Of a stretch of 64,000 nucleotides of DNA, positions 1 to 11,663 are shown piece after piece. The DNA is taken from NCBI GenBank assembly GCA_947561395.2, contig OX387183.1:43952890-44016889 (forward strand). The letters run 5' to 3'. The translations under genes and the position numbers were made by a program. Numbering within the stretch: the first letter of the stretch is position 1; every line of letters starts with the position of its first letter. The stretch comes from Buxus sempervirens (Eukaryota > Streptophyta > Magnoliopsida > Buxales > Buxaceae). The notes under the pieces were generated by a model. That model was not told where the DNA came from and ran no database searches. It saw only the letters and a program-made list of their open reading frames with translations.

Positions 1-987
1 AATTAAGGGAGAACTTTAGAAACAAAGAAAAGGAAATTAATTAGAGTTAATTTCAAAATGTTAAATAGGACGAATTATTAAAATGGGAAAATTTGGTTAT
101 TGGACTTCCATGGATTTGGATTTTGGCGGTTCGGTGTTGGAACAAGTGGGGGTAGTCTTGGAATTTCCCAAGCCTAAATTATGAAGGTTTAAAATTAAGT
201 TAAATAGGCATCAAATATTGGTTTAAATAAATTGATAATAGTGTGTTTGAAATTTATTATAAATTGGAAGGTGCTAATGTAAGGTCTTGGTGGAGTGGCG
301 AAAATTAAAGAGTAGGGGTTGCCTAGGTAGGATGTTGCGGTGGATGAGCACGCACCAGATCAGAGTTAAAGTTCGTCGAGCGGCAAGTGTAATTGCGGAG
401 GGTATAAATACTTTAAGAAATTAGGTTTTGGGTTTTTGCCCTAAATGCGCGTATAGTCTATTGAGGGGTTTGCGGCTGCGGCGTCTATTTAGGGTTCTTC
501 GAGAGAAGGAGTTGAGGAAGTTTCTGCGGGAGAGTCGAGCTGAGGAAGATTTACCGCCAGTAGGTATTGGTTAACAAGAAGTTCGGAAAGGTTTTTCTTC
601 CTTCAGGGAACCTCTGTTCGACCATAGCGAGCAGTCGGCCGAACTGCTGATTTGGGGATTTTCTCTTCGGGGTTGCCGATTGCCAAGACTTGGAAGCATA
701 AAAAGGTGAGTGGCACTGTTTTACAACTGAATCTTTGGTTTATTCCTGTATTTGGTTTGAATGAATGCATGTTTATTGAATGAAGTATTCTCGGTTTCCT
801 GGGCAAAGACAGTTCCGAAGGGTTTCGCACAGCGGAATTGGGGATAACTGGGAAGCATGATAGATTAAATCCAAATTAGGTCTGGAAGTGTTCTGGGGGT
901 ATTGGGAGACTAGAGAAGTAGTTACAGACTGAAACAAATCAGCCAGACATAGAGATCTCGAAATAACAGAGACGTAAAAATCGCAGT

Positions 988-1260
988 GGGTATCCGCCCA
1001 CTTGGCGCCCACTTGCGCCCACTTCGGGAAGTAGGCGCCTAAGAAATCTGACTCGGCGCCGAGCTCGCGCTCACTTGGCGCTCAGCTCGCACCCACTTAA
1101 TTTAGATGCGCCTATCTCGCGCCCTTCTTGCGCCTATCTCGCGCCTATCTCGCGCCGAGCTCGCGCCCACTTACCATCGAGTGAGCGCATACCCTAGTTT
1201 TTACTTAAAACGATCCGCTCACTCGGCGCTCACCTGGCGCTCACTTCAGGAAGTGAGCGC
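988..1260. repeat. GCGCC-rich short repeat cluster inside the LTR
   Basis: Around fifteen copies of short units such as GGCGCCCACTT, GCGCCTATCTC and GGCGCTCACTT, some forming local dyads (for example CGGCGCCGAGCTCGCGC). The block is far richer in G+C than its surroundings. It is less regular than the palindrome arrays of elements A and B. Confidence 0.75.
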
Positions 1261-1593
1261 ATAGTCCATCTTTCTTGTTGAAGTTCAAAATTGAGTAAAC
1301 CAATGGGGATTTTGATGCTAGAGGGTCTCCGATCACTTAGCGAAGTACTTGTTTAGGACGTTAGAGACAAAATTACTTATGAGAACAGTGAAGATAGATC
1401 CTGGAATTTCGTAAGAGCTTCTGAGGTAGACGTAGAGTAAGATTTAGGTGATGTTCGGGATACCCAACACTGGGGCTCTTATTTTAGTCCTTTTGGGTTA
1501 TACACTATACTGTACTTGATTGAGATTTATTAAACCCTGTTTTCTTGATGGCGAGTTCTGAATTATATTTCAAAGATTATTTACTTGTTTACT

Positions 1594-1655
1594 TGTGAAG
1601 AATTAATTGTTCTGGTTGGAACACTTGTGAAGAATTACTGTTCTGGTTGGAACAA
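1594..1655 (+). repeat. Tandem duplication, about 31 bp
   Basis: Two adjacent copies of a unit reading CTTGTGAAGAATTA.TGTTCT followed by GGTTGGAACA, differing by a few bases. Confidence 0.8.
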
Positions 1656-1820
1656 TTTGTGATATGTGTACTGAATGCGGAGTTTTGTTGGTTTTTATCG
1701 GTTTTTGGCTTAGCTTGTCCTGGATCCAGAGTCTAAGCTTAGTAATATGATGTATTTTGTTTTATTGGTGTAATGTCATGGCCATGGAATGTTGCCACGA
1801 CTGGTGTAGAGCAGCCAGAA

Positions 1821-1932
1821 ACCCTGAGTAGGCCTGGTTGTCAGTGCCGATACTCGGAGTAGGCCGGCATTGGATGACGATACCCTGAGTAGGCCGTCAT
1901 TTCATAGTGTCCGATACCCTGAGTAGGCCGGA
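1821..1932 (+). repeat. Four spaced copies of CCTGAGTAGGCC
   Basis: CCCTGAGTAGGCC or a close variant (CTCGGAGTAGGCC) recurs four times at intervals of 34-40 bases within the transcribed part of the LTR. Confidence 0.8.
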
Positions 1933-2595
1933 ACTGTGTACATGGAGGTGTGGATGTCGCTCTGGCATGTCGATTAACCAATTCAAGCAACTACATGACA
2001 TTGACCAATGTTGGTATTTGTTTTTGTTTGACGTGATATGTTTTATTTGCTGGTCTATTGGTGCGGAGTGGCCCATGATAAACACTCTAGTATTTCAAAA
2101 ACCTGAGTTGTTGAACTATGTTTTGTTCGATATGTTGCTACCTGGTTATACGTGACTTTACGGCTATATGCATGATTGATATCGTCTTTACTGCTTGGTT
2201 TATACGATGGTTTTCCTCACGGATGTAAATTGGATCGTTGAAGTTTTGTTGGGTTATACGTGTTATCATCATTGTATATGGTTTGTAATCGTGGCATGTT
2301 TTAGAACTGAACTAAATGTATTTGTGCATGCATGTGCTGCTCACTGGGATATTCGTATCTCACCCCGTTGCTTTCGTTTTTGTTTTCAGATACTCTTGGA
2401 GAGCTCGATACTTGCGGGTAATTACTTGGACATGTGAGTTTTATTTTAGTTTGGGAATATTTTAGCGCACTCTGTTATATAGTTATTGTTGTTATCATGT
2501 TTTTCCTTCACTCTGATATTGCGATCCTGTGTTTTAAATTAACCTCCGGGGATGAGTTACGGTGTTATTTCGTTACTCAGATCCGGGGCGTTACA

Positions 2596-3159
2596 TTTCT
2601 TGAGTCTTCTATTTATCACAATCTTTCAAATGAATTTGGTTTGATTCAATTTAAATTTGATTTGGATGATTTCAAGACAAATGGCTCCATTTTTTACCGA
2701 ATTTTCCGGATTTGTCTTAACTTGGTTGTGTTCAAGTTTTGCTTTGATTTCCATTTAATAGTGATGTCCCAGAAGTGATACTTCCATAAAAGAAAGTCTA
2801 AGATTTATTGGACTTCTCATGTGGAGGGATCATACATGTGTTTAATCCTTTTCAAGCATTTTTGATTATTTTAATTAGCAAGCTTTCTTTATTTTGAGCA
2901 TGAACAACACTTCACAACCACTTTGTGTGGATGAATAGGGGTGCCTAACACCTTCCCCTATTCATAATCTAATCCCCTTACCCATCTCTGGATTTTTATT
3001 TTAAGGTAGAATTATTTTAATCTAGATTTGCCCTTTGTGCTTGTTTTGATGATTTTGGTGTCCATTCACACCTAAAAAGAATGGTGGCGACTCTTCCCTT
3101 TTTTCAAATCCTGTGTGATGACCGGAAAGTCACAAGATTGATTTTTTCCATGTCTCACA
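2596..3159 (+). mobile_element. Tat-type LTR fragment (3' end), plus orientation
   Basis: Reverse-complement homologue of the distal part of the element A LTR (4387-4980). It includes the ATTTGGTTTGATTCAATTT and CCTAACACCTTCCCC stretches, the internal ATGGTGGCGACTC motif and the terminal GTCTCACA. Its left part is cut off by the Tekay-like LTR that ends at 2595. No PBS follows the terminus, so this is a solo LTR or 3' LTR remnant. Confidence 0.8.
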
Positions 3160-4386
3160 AGCGCAAATGAAAAAAGTAAATGCCGAAACAGCAATTAATG
3201 CATGTTGTGGGCTTTGACTTTTTTGAAATCAGTCTGATTATCCTTATACACCTCATCCTCTTCAATGCTATGGGTCCGATTAGGATCGGCCGGAAGAGAC
3301 TTCAACAAAGAAGAGGTAAAGAAGAAATATTCCAGAATTCACTGAATCTTCGGCGAAGGATTTCATGCTCCGGAGGATAACACACCGTATTGCTTCGACG
3401 GAGTGTCTTCTTTGCATCATATGAGCGGTTTGTGCTCACCGATTTTGAGTCCATAGCTTCAGGGAATCGGTCATTCTTATGACCAAAATTTAAATTAATC
3501 GGCTGTTTGTTTATGACTGATTTACGTAACATAAAGGTCCTTCTTCCGGAACTTCTGAAACATAAAGAGGGTTTACCTGAGATTCGGCAAGTTCCTCTGG
3601 CATTACTTTTCCAACATGTCGAGTACTTCTTCTTACCGCCATTAGTGCTCTTTCAAAGACTAAGGGTCCCACCAGGCGTGCCAAAAAAGTATGTTCCTCT
3701 GAAATTGGGCCGGTGTGGACACGTGGCAATGTTGATGATGTGTCCCTGTGTAGGCGTGCCAGTATCATTTGATACAATGATTTTGGATCGGGTCTTGACC
3801 CCGGGCACCTGTTTCAAATCTAAACCGAGGGTCGGTTCAGTCATACTGCAAGTCACCTGTAATAAAGCCGGTCAGGCGATAATATGAAGACTAGGGGTTC
3901 GGTCTTCGTTTGGGTTCTTGTAAGTGTTTGAAAGCGAAAGGAACTAATGGCATGAAATTTCTTTATTATAAAATCGGCCGATGGCCGTAAGTTACAATAG
4001 ATAATCCCTAGAAGGAAATAAAAAGAAGAAGAAAACTAATAAAGCTTGCAGGACCGGCTGCTAACAAAGTCAATTCGGGGGTTCACCTAGGATTGCTATT
4101 TGACCGAAAATACGCAAGTCACCTGGCTTGATCAAAGTGAGTCTCGAGACCGGCTGTTTGGGATTCTGTAGTCGTGTTCGGGGTATAGAACTGCGAGTTA
4201 GGGGCGGCCTCAACTTACTCTCCGGTGGCAGGGTTCTGGTGTCAATCGGAGTAAACAGGGGTCTAAGGTGTCACTGCAACTGGAAGCAATGAGAAAAGTC
4301 CTAGTTTATCCTTCTGGCTACAGTGTAGGAGACGAGATAAAGATCATGGATGATCAAAATTATAATAACCGGTTGCAGTTGGATGG
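3160..4386. other. Flanking DNA left of element A; no gene recognised
   Basis: Single-copy-looking sequence between the LTR fragment and element A. Short open frames overlap each other on both strands without recognisable domains. Before A inserted, this DNA would have been continuous with 35658 onward. The last five bases (GATGG, 4382-4386) are the left target duplication of A. Confidence 0.55.
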
Positions 4387-5857
4387 TGTGAGACACGGGA
4401 AAAATCACCGGGATGATCATCCCTCCGTCAACACACGGGGATCGACATAAAAATTGGGAGAGTCGCCACCATTCAGAATTTTGAGGTGAGAATGGACACC
4501 AAAAGATTCAAAAATAAGCAAAAAGGGCTAAAAGGCCAATTCTAGGGTGAAAATAACCCTACTTGAAAATCAAATCCAGAGATGGGTAAGGGGATTAGAT
4601 TATGAATGGGGGAAGGTGTTAGGCACCCCCATTCACCCACACAAGGTGGTTGCCAAGTGTTTGTTCATGTAAAAAATGAGAAAGCTTGCTAAAATCATTG
4701 AAAACATTGGAAAAGGACAAGTGTATGATATCTTCACATGAAGATCCAAATGGGTTCCAGATCCTCTCTTATGTCAATATCATCTCTGGACTATCACAAA
4801 AAGATGGAAATCAAAGCAAAAGTTGCTCAAAACCAAGTTGAGGCAAATCCGGAGAATTTGGTAAAAAGTAATGCCATTTGTCTTGAAATCATTCAAATAC
4901 AATTTTAAATTGAACCAAACCAAATTCATTTGAAAGATTATGGTAAATAAGAGACTCATGCAAAATTTCAAGTAAATCCGGTTGAAATCCTAGGAGTTAT
5001 GCTCCTTTAAAGTTGCTGCTGGGGAAAATCAAAAGTGATAAGCATGCAAGTTTGGAAAATCACCTAGAAACATCCACTCCATAAATATCCACGAAATTTG
5101 GTGTGATTGAAGTCTGTATGGCCAACTTTCAGATGAAACTAGCCTCATACAAAAATTCATTCGGATGTGCCTTGGGTGGTCTCCCGAACAGGCCCCGAAG
5201 ATCATAGATTTACCCAGAAAAGTACTGATGAGCAGTTCTGAGTAAATCTGTTACCAATAATACAAATGGAGTCAAAAAATTATGAAACCAACTGGATTTG
5301 AAAATATACTCATAAAGGAGTGCCCAGAAACAATAATCACTCAGATCGGATTTAAAACAAACACATGGCGCTCCGTCGAAGTGACAAGTTCCGTATTTAA
5401 ACCTGAACTGTCCAATCAACTTCGACAGAGAGGTGTCAAAAATCCGCTTGATAGAAATTAATGAAATTTGGTAGGCATAAACTAGACAGCCTCACCTTTC
5501 CCATGGTTCTAGAATCACTACAAAATTCATCCGGACGATGAAGTTAAGAGTGTCCAAAGCAGGGGTACAGTTGCTGTCAAGTTAAGCCTTTTTTGAACAA
5601 AACCAACTCAAAACTGTGTTAAAGTGTGTGTGATTCGTGCAAGATGAATCCAAATCTTTTAAAAACCTTTTAAAAACATTCCAGAATTGATTGAGGCCAT
5701 TTATTTCAGATTTATCACAATAAATGGAATAAACCCAAAATATGAGCCTATCCCGCCAAAACGGGTGTAATGTATGTGTAAGTGAAAATCATTCAAGAAC
5801 AATATAACAACATAGCATGCATTCTCATTCATTTAAAATAGGGTCCTAAAAGCAACC

Positions 5858-6090
5858 TAGGGTTCTGTTCCATTATCGTTTCCCTTAGTTCTCTCTCCCC
5901 GTTAAACACGGTTCTTCAAGATAATCTTGGGGTACTTTGAATATGAAATGGGCTTCAAAGATTCAAAAGGCTTTATTCTAAATAGGTTCTAGTACTAGGG
6001 TTAATCCCCAGTCTCGTTTCTCCTAGATCCCGCCTTCACGTTTTACGGCTAGGGGGAGTCTTGAGATACTTTGAGCCGGGGAAGGATTTT
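5858..6090 (-). repeat. Duplicated block in the transcribed LTR region
   Basis: Two related blocks each contain a GAATAA(A/G)GCC signal, a 'ctcaag/cttgaag' stretch and a 'ccgt.aa..cg' motif. A clearer version of the same duplication is in the element B LTR (48715-49010). Confidence 0.55.
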
Positions 6091-6187
6091 CATACACACA
6101 AAAAGGCCTTATTCTACAGAAAGGTAGAAGAAGAGATCTAGATCTAGAAATGTAAAAACAGAAAATAAAAGAAAAGTTTGAGGCTTA

Positions 6188-6318
6188 CCTGGGTTCTGGA
6201 AGCGATCCCGCAGCGGTTTCCCTCTTCTCTCGGAGCTCTTCTTCGCAGAGATTCTTGGCAAGAATTGTTTGCAAGAGAGTTCATGGCCATTTGCTTAAGG
6301 AGGAGCCTCCTATTTATA
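6188..6318 (-). promoter_or_regulatory. LTR promoter TATA box and conserved splice donor
   Basis: The minus strand reads GCCTATAAATAGGAGG, followed about 125 bases later by CCAGGTAAGCC. The same pair, about 100 bases apart, occurs in the element B LTR (TATA near 49160, donor near 49060), in the plus LTR at 43912 (TATA 44323-44330, donor 44426) and in the adjoining minus LTR (TATA near 43645, donor near 43545). Conservation of both across diverged LTRs suggests that a leader intron begins in the transcribed LTR. Confidence 0.7.
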
Positions 6319-6485
6319 GGCAAAGGCTAGGGTTAGGGTTGGTGAGAATGGTAGACACAACATAATGTCTATAGCCCACCAACCTTAACCCTAAGGCTAT
6401 TTCCGAGATTTCCCCTCATTTAATGAGGGATATGATGGTAAAAGTGAAAAGCTCTCGGAAAACCCTAATTTTGAGCAAAACTTGT

Positions 6486-6629
6486 GTATCCGGCATATTA
6501 GGCCGGATACACAAGTACCTTAATGTATCCGGTATATGATGCTGGATACACTGAGGTCTACTTGTATCCGGCATGTTCCATCGGATACAAAGAAGGACAC
6601 TTGTATCCGGCCTGAGTTGCCGGATACAA
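6486..6629. repeat. Palindrome array P1 of element A (3' LTR), four units
   Basis: Four imperfect palindromes of about 25 bp, spaced about 39 bp, of the form GTATCCGG-8/9 bases-CCGGATAC. They start near 6486, 6525, 6564 and 6603. They lie about 170 bases upstream of the LTR TATA box on the minus strand. Confidence 0.9.
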
Positions 6630-6729
6630 GGAAAAAACTCATTTTCTCAAATTTTGTGCTGGTCTTCAAGGAGATAATGATTTTTGATAATTATTGATCA
6701 TTTTGACAGTGCAATTTGGGGTGTCTACA

Positions 6730-7260
6730 ACTGCACCTCTTTGTGGGAGTTGCGAAGCAATGAGCTGCAAAGATTATACAAGCCCAAATTGCACTCCCTT
6801 AACCTTGATTTGCTTGGTTCAATTCAATTTTGTAAAAAAATAATTTTTAGGTGAAGATTTGCCAAAAAGCCCTAACTTTAATGGGGGCATTTCTCCAAGA
6901 ATTCTTAAACTCCACTGAGCTCTCGTGGCTATGAAGTGGATTTTAAGCCCAAAAATAGGATTTTTGAAAACTGATTTTTTTATCAAACCAAGTTAAAAAT
7001 TGAGTGGATATCTTCCTTTTTGACCAACACATTTCCCAAAGTTGTCCTAAATTCCACTGAGCTCTCGTGGCTGTGAGGTGGATTTTAAGGCAAAAATAGG
7101 ATTTTGTGAGAAAATAGCTAACTTTGCAGCGCATCTTTGCTCTTTTTTCTTTTTTTTTTCTTCTTTTTTTTTTCTTTTCTCCTTTTTTCCCTTTTTTCCT
7201 TTTCTTTTTTCCTTTTTTCATTTCTTTTTCTCTTTTTTCCCTTTTTTTTTGTTTTTCTTT
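6730..7260 (-). other. Element A: polypurine tract and 3' non-coding region
   Basis: Directly inside the 3' LTR the minus strand reads CACAAAGAGGTGCAGT, a degraded version of the polypurine tract seen intact in element B. Two copies of a 'ccactgagctctcgtggct.tga.gtgg' block follow (about 6911 and 7050), also present once near 49775 in B. A polypyrimidine run (T/C only) spans about 7137-7256. Frames open across that run are low-complexity artefacts. Confidence 0.65.
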
Positions 7261-7328
7261 GTATCCGGTATGTTTAGCCGGATAAGAGTGAGCTTGTGTG
7301 TATTCGGCCTGATTCACCGGATACACAC
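7261..7328. repeat. Palindrome array P2 of element A, upstream of the PMD gene
   Basis: Two units with the same stem as the LTR array: GTATCCGG...CCGGATA at 7261 and GTATTCGG...CCGGATAC at about 7301. They immediately precede the presumed 5' leader of the plus-strand PMD gene. Element B has its own array at the equivalent place (49927-50027). Confidence 0.85.
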
Positions 7329-8610
7329 GCTTTTATTAAGTCACGCACGACGGCGACTTTTCATTTCTTCTCCGATTGCCAACCCCGGTTACAAGTTTCT
7401 CCTCCTTCGTCGCCTGATGGTTTTTCTTTCTTCTCCGGCGGCTTCCGACGACTCTTGGAGCTCCGGCGACTCCTATTAACGCCGGCGACACTCTGTGATT
7501 GCATATTCCCTGTGGCGGCCGAGCCCTAGCTCTTTTCAGATTGGCTGTCTTCTGGCGACTATTCTCCAGTGATCGTCTCTGACTTCAGGCAGCCCTTCCT
7601 TCTTTATCCTGCTTCCTCATTTGCACTTGAGGTACCACATTACACTGTTCGTCCATCAACCAGGTTGGTGCATTTGCTTTGCACTTTGTAATTAAATCCC
7701 AAATCGCTCATGACCTGGTTCTATGATTTTGCATTTCCATTTTTGTTGATGGTAGAACTTTCTGACTTAATGCCATGCTGTGTAGCTTGCTTTGACTTGG
7801 CAGATTGCTTTGCACTGTATTTGTTTATTGCCAAGTATGATGCTTTGCCGCTTGCGACCATGATTTTCAATTTAGAGTAACTGAGAACACTGCATCGCTT
7901 GATTGCTTTTGTCGATTGCACCGGATAAGCAAGCATATTTTTTGCTGTGTTAAACCTCTGAACAATTGATTGCCTGTATATTGATTCCCACCTGAATTGC
8001 TGCCTTTTAACAACTTCATGACCGTCGATGATAGGGGAGTCTTCAGATGCCATGTTATTTGTTGTTGTTGTTTTTTTTTTCCTTTATCCATGACCAGTAA
8101 TTCCGCAAGATTGATCACTTAACACTAGTTTTACTTCTGAATTCTTGACTGGCATTATCCGACACCTTCGGATGGTTTGCCAATGATACTGAAATTGATT
8201 ACATCCTTTGCTTGTGCATTGTCGGCATGACTTTCAGATTTTGACAATTATTGATGGGGAACTGCACATCACCATACCTTGCTGTAAAATTTTCCCAATT
8301 CCTCTTGACTTTCCGACCTGGCTTGTCGATCTTTACTTCTGCTTTTATCCTGTCTCCATGAATATGTCCTGAAATCACAACAGATTAGGAAATGTGAAGT
8401 ATCGTAGTAATCTTTTAGGAAAAATGTTTTAGAATTAGAAATATCTCTCACTTCCCAAAACTTTGTAGATAACACAAATGAGATAAAATTTCTACGAGAC
8501 ATGATTCATGACAATTTTGAAAAATAATCATGTAAGATTGGATGTGAACTGTAAGCAAAGCCAAATTTCATAAATTTAGACTGAAATTCATAAAACACTT
8601 CCCTGTGTAG
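7329..8610 (+). other. Presumed 5' leader and leader intron of the element A PMD gene
   Basis: A pyrimidine-rich stretch with repeated CTCCGGCGACT-type words (about 7375-7500) matches in style and position the B leader at 50040-50350. An AT-rich, intron-like region follows, ending TGTAG directly before the ATG at 8611. In B the same arrangement ends CCGTAG before the ATG at 51434. A leader intron whose acceptor abuts the start codon is therefore likely, with a donor near 7630 or 7662. No other gene is visible here. Confidence 0.45.
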
Positions 8611-10747
8611 ATGGCTAGGAGTCGTTCCCGAGTTAGAGAGGAGGCTGACCCTGCTGATCAGCCCTCCACTTCGCGGGCTCGGACAGAGGCGAGTTCCAGC
8701 GGCACCCTGTCGGAGCCGCTAGATGTCTCCAGGGAGAGCTCTGCTGAGGTAGGCTTTCAAGTTCTTCTTTTCCTCCTTCTATTCTCCTCCCATACCAATC
8801 TTCACACTCTTCCTTTGGACTTTAGCCCATTGTTGCTCCAGTTCGAGGTCGGGGCAGAGGCCGAGGCAGGGTTCAGGATCAGGCCCTTGAGGGCGAGGGA
8901 GGCAGAGGCCGAGGCCGAGGCAGAGCCAGGGGCGCGGCTCAGGATGGTACAGCCGTAGCTTTTTTAGGGGTCTCTGCAGAGCTGAGAGCATCTGTTTAGG
9001 ATACAAAGCTCCTCAGTGTCTTGGATAGCCACCCCTCTATGTGCATCCGGGCCGATGTGCCTCTTCCATATCATTCTTCCCATCTGCGAGGCAGTTGGGG
9101 GAGATTTAGTGTGTTGGCACAGTCGCTTTCCCCAGCGCTTAGACGTGAGTTTGGGAGGTGCCACTTGGATCATTTCCTTAGCATCCCATCGTTCAGAGCC
9201 GACCGTCCACTAATCTTCGCCATGATGGAGAGATATTTTCCGGAGACTCAGTCATTCCATCTGTCGGACGTGGAGTTGGGGATCCGCCCCTCCAATTTTG
9301 TGATGATCACTGGTATTCCTTTGACGGGGCGGACCATCGTCTTGGATCGGCCTTCTGCGGAGGATATCGGCCTCCTCCTGGGATATCCGGACCTGCCTCA
9401 TGCTGCTTGGGATGGGCGGAGTGGTCGCCTCTCTATCACTTGGCTGCGGAAGAGCCTGGCTCATCATTATGGGGGGAGACACGCAACTGTTGCTGTGGAG
9501 GACGCAGCCTTTGTACCTATCTTCCGGCATGTTTTCCTGTTGATGCTCGGGAGCTGCTTCTTTTCGGAGGATATGACCAGCATCAGCCCGCTTTTCTTGG
9601 ATGCTCTGCGAGATTTTCATCAGACTCGCCAGCTAGCATGGGGTCGACTCATCTATGGGACCATCCTAGCTGGGTTGTGCTGAGCGGTTCGAGGCCTGGC
9701 ATCCCCGAGAGGTGATGGAGTCAGCTGCAGGTTTTTCTGGCAAATCATGTAGGTATTAAGTTGTCTTGTCTCATTCCTTGGGCTTTATCTTCCTTTATTT
9801 CTGTCTGATTTTTCTTTTGCCAGGTGTTTATGTACACCTATATGACCTTCTTCCGCCCATCCCCTATATCTGGCGTGGCGGCGTTCCCTATGGCTTTGAG
9901 GTGGTCGGCCCAGGTCCGAGATGCTGATAGGAGTCAGCCTCGCACTGCTCGGGTGCATTTGGACCGTGCCCGCTGATCCGATGTAAATCCTTTCTCCTTC
10001 TTCTGTGCGCACCCCAATTTCAGGCCGCACGACGAGGTGCATGAAGAGGTGATGCTCGCCTCGGGACTGGTTTGGAATCGCCACTGCCTGAGAGGTGCAG
10101 GCAGACACAAAAGGGGCACCTATTCGGGCCTAATTATTCTGGTCTGCAGCTTATTAGAGTTCTGAGTAAGTTCTCGGTTACGTCTAGGGAAGCCCGAAGA
10201 CACCCTAGCCCGCCCCGTCGATTGACAGGTCCCGTGGGTCTCCTTGGTCTTAAGTCAACTTAATTCTCACCCTTCCTAGACCAGCATGCACACTTATTTG
10301 GTCTGAGTGGGGACCATTGAAGGCGTAGGTCCCCTTTATTTTGATTTTATCTTTTTATTTAGTGGAATGGGTTGATCCGGGTCCCGTTGGAAGACCCGTG
10401 GGTTGCCATGATTGGGCCTGGGGCCCAGTTGGGTTATTGGGTAACCCATTTGGTTATTTAGATTTTATTTATTTACAATTTGTTTGGGCTTAATGGGTTT
10501 GGAATGGGCCCATTAGCCAGTGTCAAGTGGCCTTGGGCCCGTTCATTGAAAACGGGCCCGGTTTGGGCCGGTCAAAAGTGGACCCCACAAGTGGGCCCAA
10601 GGTGCCTTGGGGGGCCTATAAGGGCCCATGGTCTATGGAGGGCTAAGAATAGCCCAATCAACTTCCTGGGTCGATTCAGACCGGTTTGGGTTGGATTTGG
10701 GTCCACCCGGGTCGGAAAAAATGGTTTTTAAAGTTACTTCATGGAGT

Positions 10748-10853
10748 GACCGTATTTAATTCACGGTTTGGTCAGAACCGTAATTTTAATACGGTTCAGG
10801 CCAGACCGTAGATTAACTACGGGCACACCTGGACCGCTCTGAGTATACGGTTT
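10748..10853. repeat. Palindrome array in element C, transcribed part of the LTR
   Basis: Units of the form ACCGTA...TACGG: ACCGTATTTAATTCACGGT, AACCGTAATTTTAATACGGTT, ACCGTAGATTAACTACGGG and one partial. Confidence 0.85.
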
Positions 10854-11663
10854 TTGCTCAATTTCGCACTTTTGTGTCGATTCAACTTGGGATCAGTCCG
10901 GCTATCTCCTTGGGACCTCCAATGGCTTCTATGGTGATTCCAGGGCCTTCAGAATCCTTCATTTCCTCCTTTGGGCTTGAAAAGGACATTTTTCTTCTTT
11001 GATTCTTCTTTGAAGAAACCGGATCCTTTCTTATTCGTTTACCTCCAATTTTAAGAATGGAATATGGGGTATTTACAGGGAATTGAGTAACCTCAAAGAA
11101 GTCATGTCCCAATTTAACATAGAACAAGGAGGACCATTAAATTGGTTGATCAAAGTGTCCTTTGGACACTTTCTTTCTTTCTTTCTTTTATATATGATCA
11201 ACTCCTTTCTAAATTCAGCTTGCCATGACTTAAAAGAAAACAGCAAAAAGGTTAGTGGAAGATGTAGAATGTACAATAACTTGAAAAGAAATTAAAGCTT
11301 ATCCCATTGTATTTAAATGGATGAAAAAATACTTACAATGCTATTTATGACTATCTTTAATTGTCCTTCTGAATTTGAGCAATTTTGGCAGCGCTTCCGC
11401 GTCCTCCGAGATTTTCTAAGTTGATTTTAAAAGAGGTTTGGTGGTAGGTTATGCTCAAAGGAAGATCAGAAAGGATTTGGGCATGCTTTTGGTGAGACAG
11501 GGGTATTTTAGGAATGAAAAAGGTTAGGGTATTGGGGAAACGGCAATTGGACAGAAGTTGGCCATAGAAAACATGAGAGGAGAAGGGGGGAATCGGCCCA
11601 GGGGAAGGCTTGCTGAAATGAGGGGGGTGGTCTCTCTATTTATAGGCAAAATTTTCGTGCCCG

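Larger units (their letters stand above)
1..2595 (+). mobile_element. Tekay/Del-like LTR, 3' portion (left end outside window)
   Basis: The segment ends GGGGCGTTACA at 2595, where sequence of a different LTR family starts abruptly. Its last 250 bases resemble the reverse complement of the first 370 bases of the solo LTR at 25619-28541: both have a 'tctcac.ccgtt...ttttcag' stretch and a terminal GGGGCGTTACA. A TATA-like GGTATAAATACT lies near 400-411, so promoter and transcribed region run left to right. No internal domain follows, so it is a solo or 3' LTR inserted in the Tat-type LTR fragment to its right. Assignment to Tekay/Del rests on the TGTAACG/CGTTACA ends and great LTR length, which is established knowledge of that clade. 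No coding sequence is supported here. Confidence 0.6.
4387..6729 (-). mobile_element. Element A 3' LTR
   Basis: Read on the minus strand it starts TGTAGACACCCCAAATTG and ends CCGTGTCTCACA. A TATA box (CTATAAATA, 6308-6318) lies about 410 bases into the LTR. About 125 bases further on is a consensus 5' splice site, CAG/GTAAGC (near 6188). AATAAA/AATAAG-like signals sit within a duplicated block (about 5858-6090). Four palindromes lie upstream of the TATA box. Confidence 0.93.

Noticed and set aside
3507-3887. 126-residue plus-strand frame left of element A
   Set aside because: Overlapped by equal-sized frames on the other strand, with no recognisable domain, splice context or promoter.
4780-4971. 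Small frames repeated at 33713-33904 and 34143-34352
   Set aside because: Duplicated only because they lie in the two LTRs of element A; they have no coding features.
6943-7479. Long open frames on both strands rich in Lys/Glu or Phe/Ser
   Set aside because: They are produced by a T/C-only tract (7137-7256); there is no conserved domain and no counterpart in element B.
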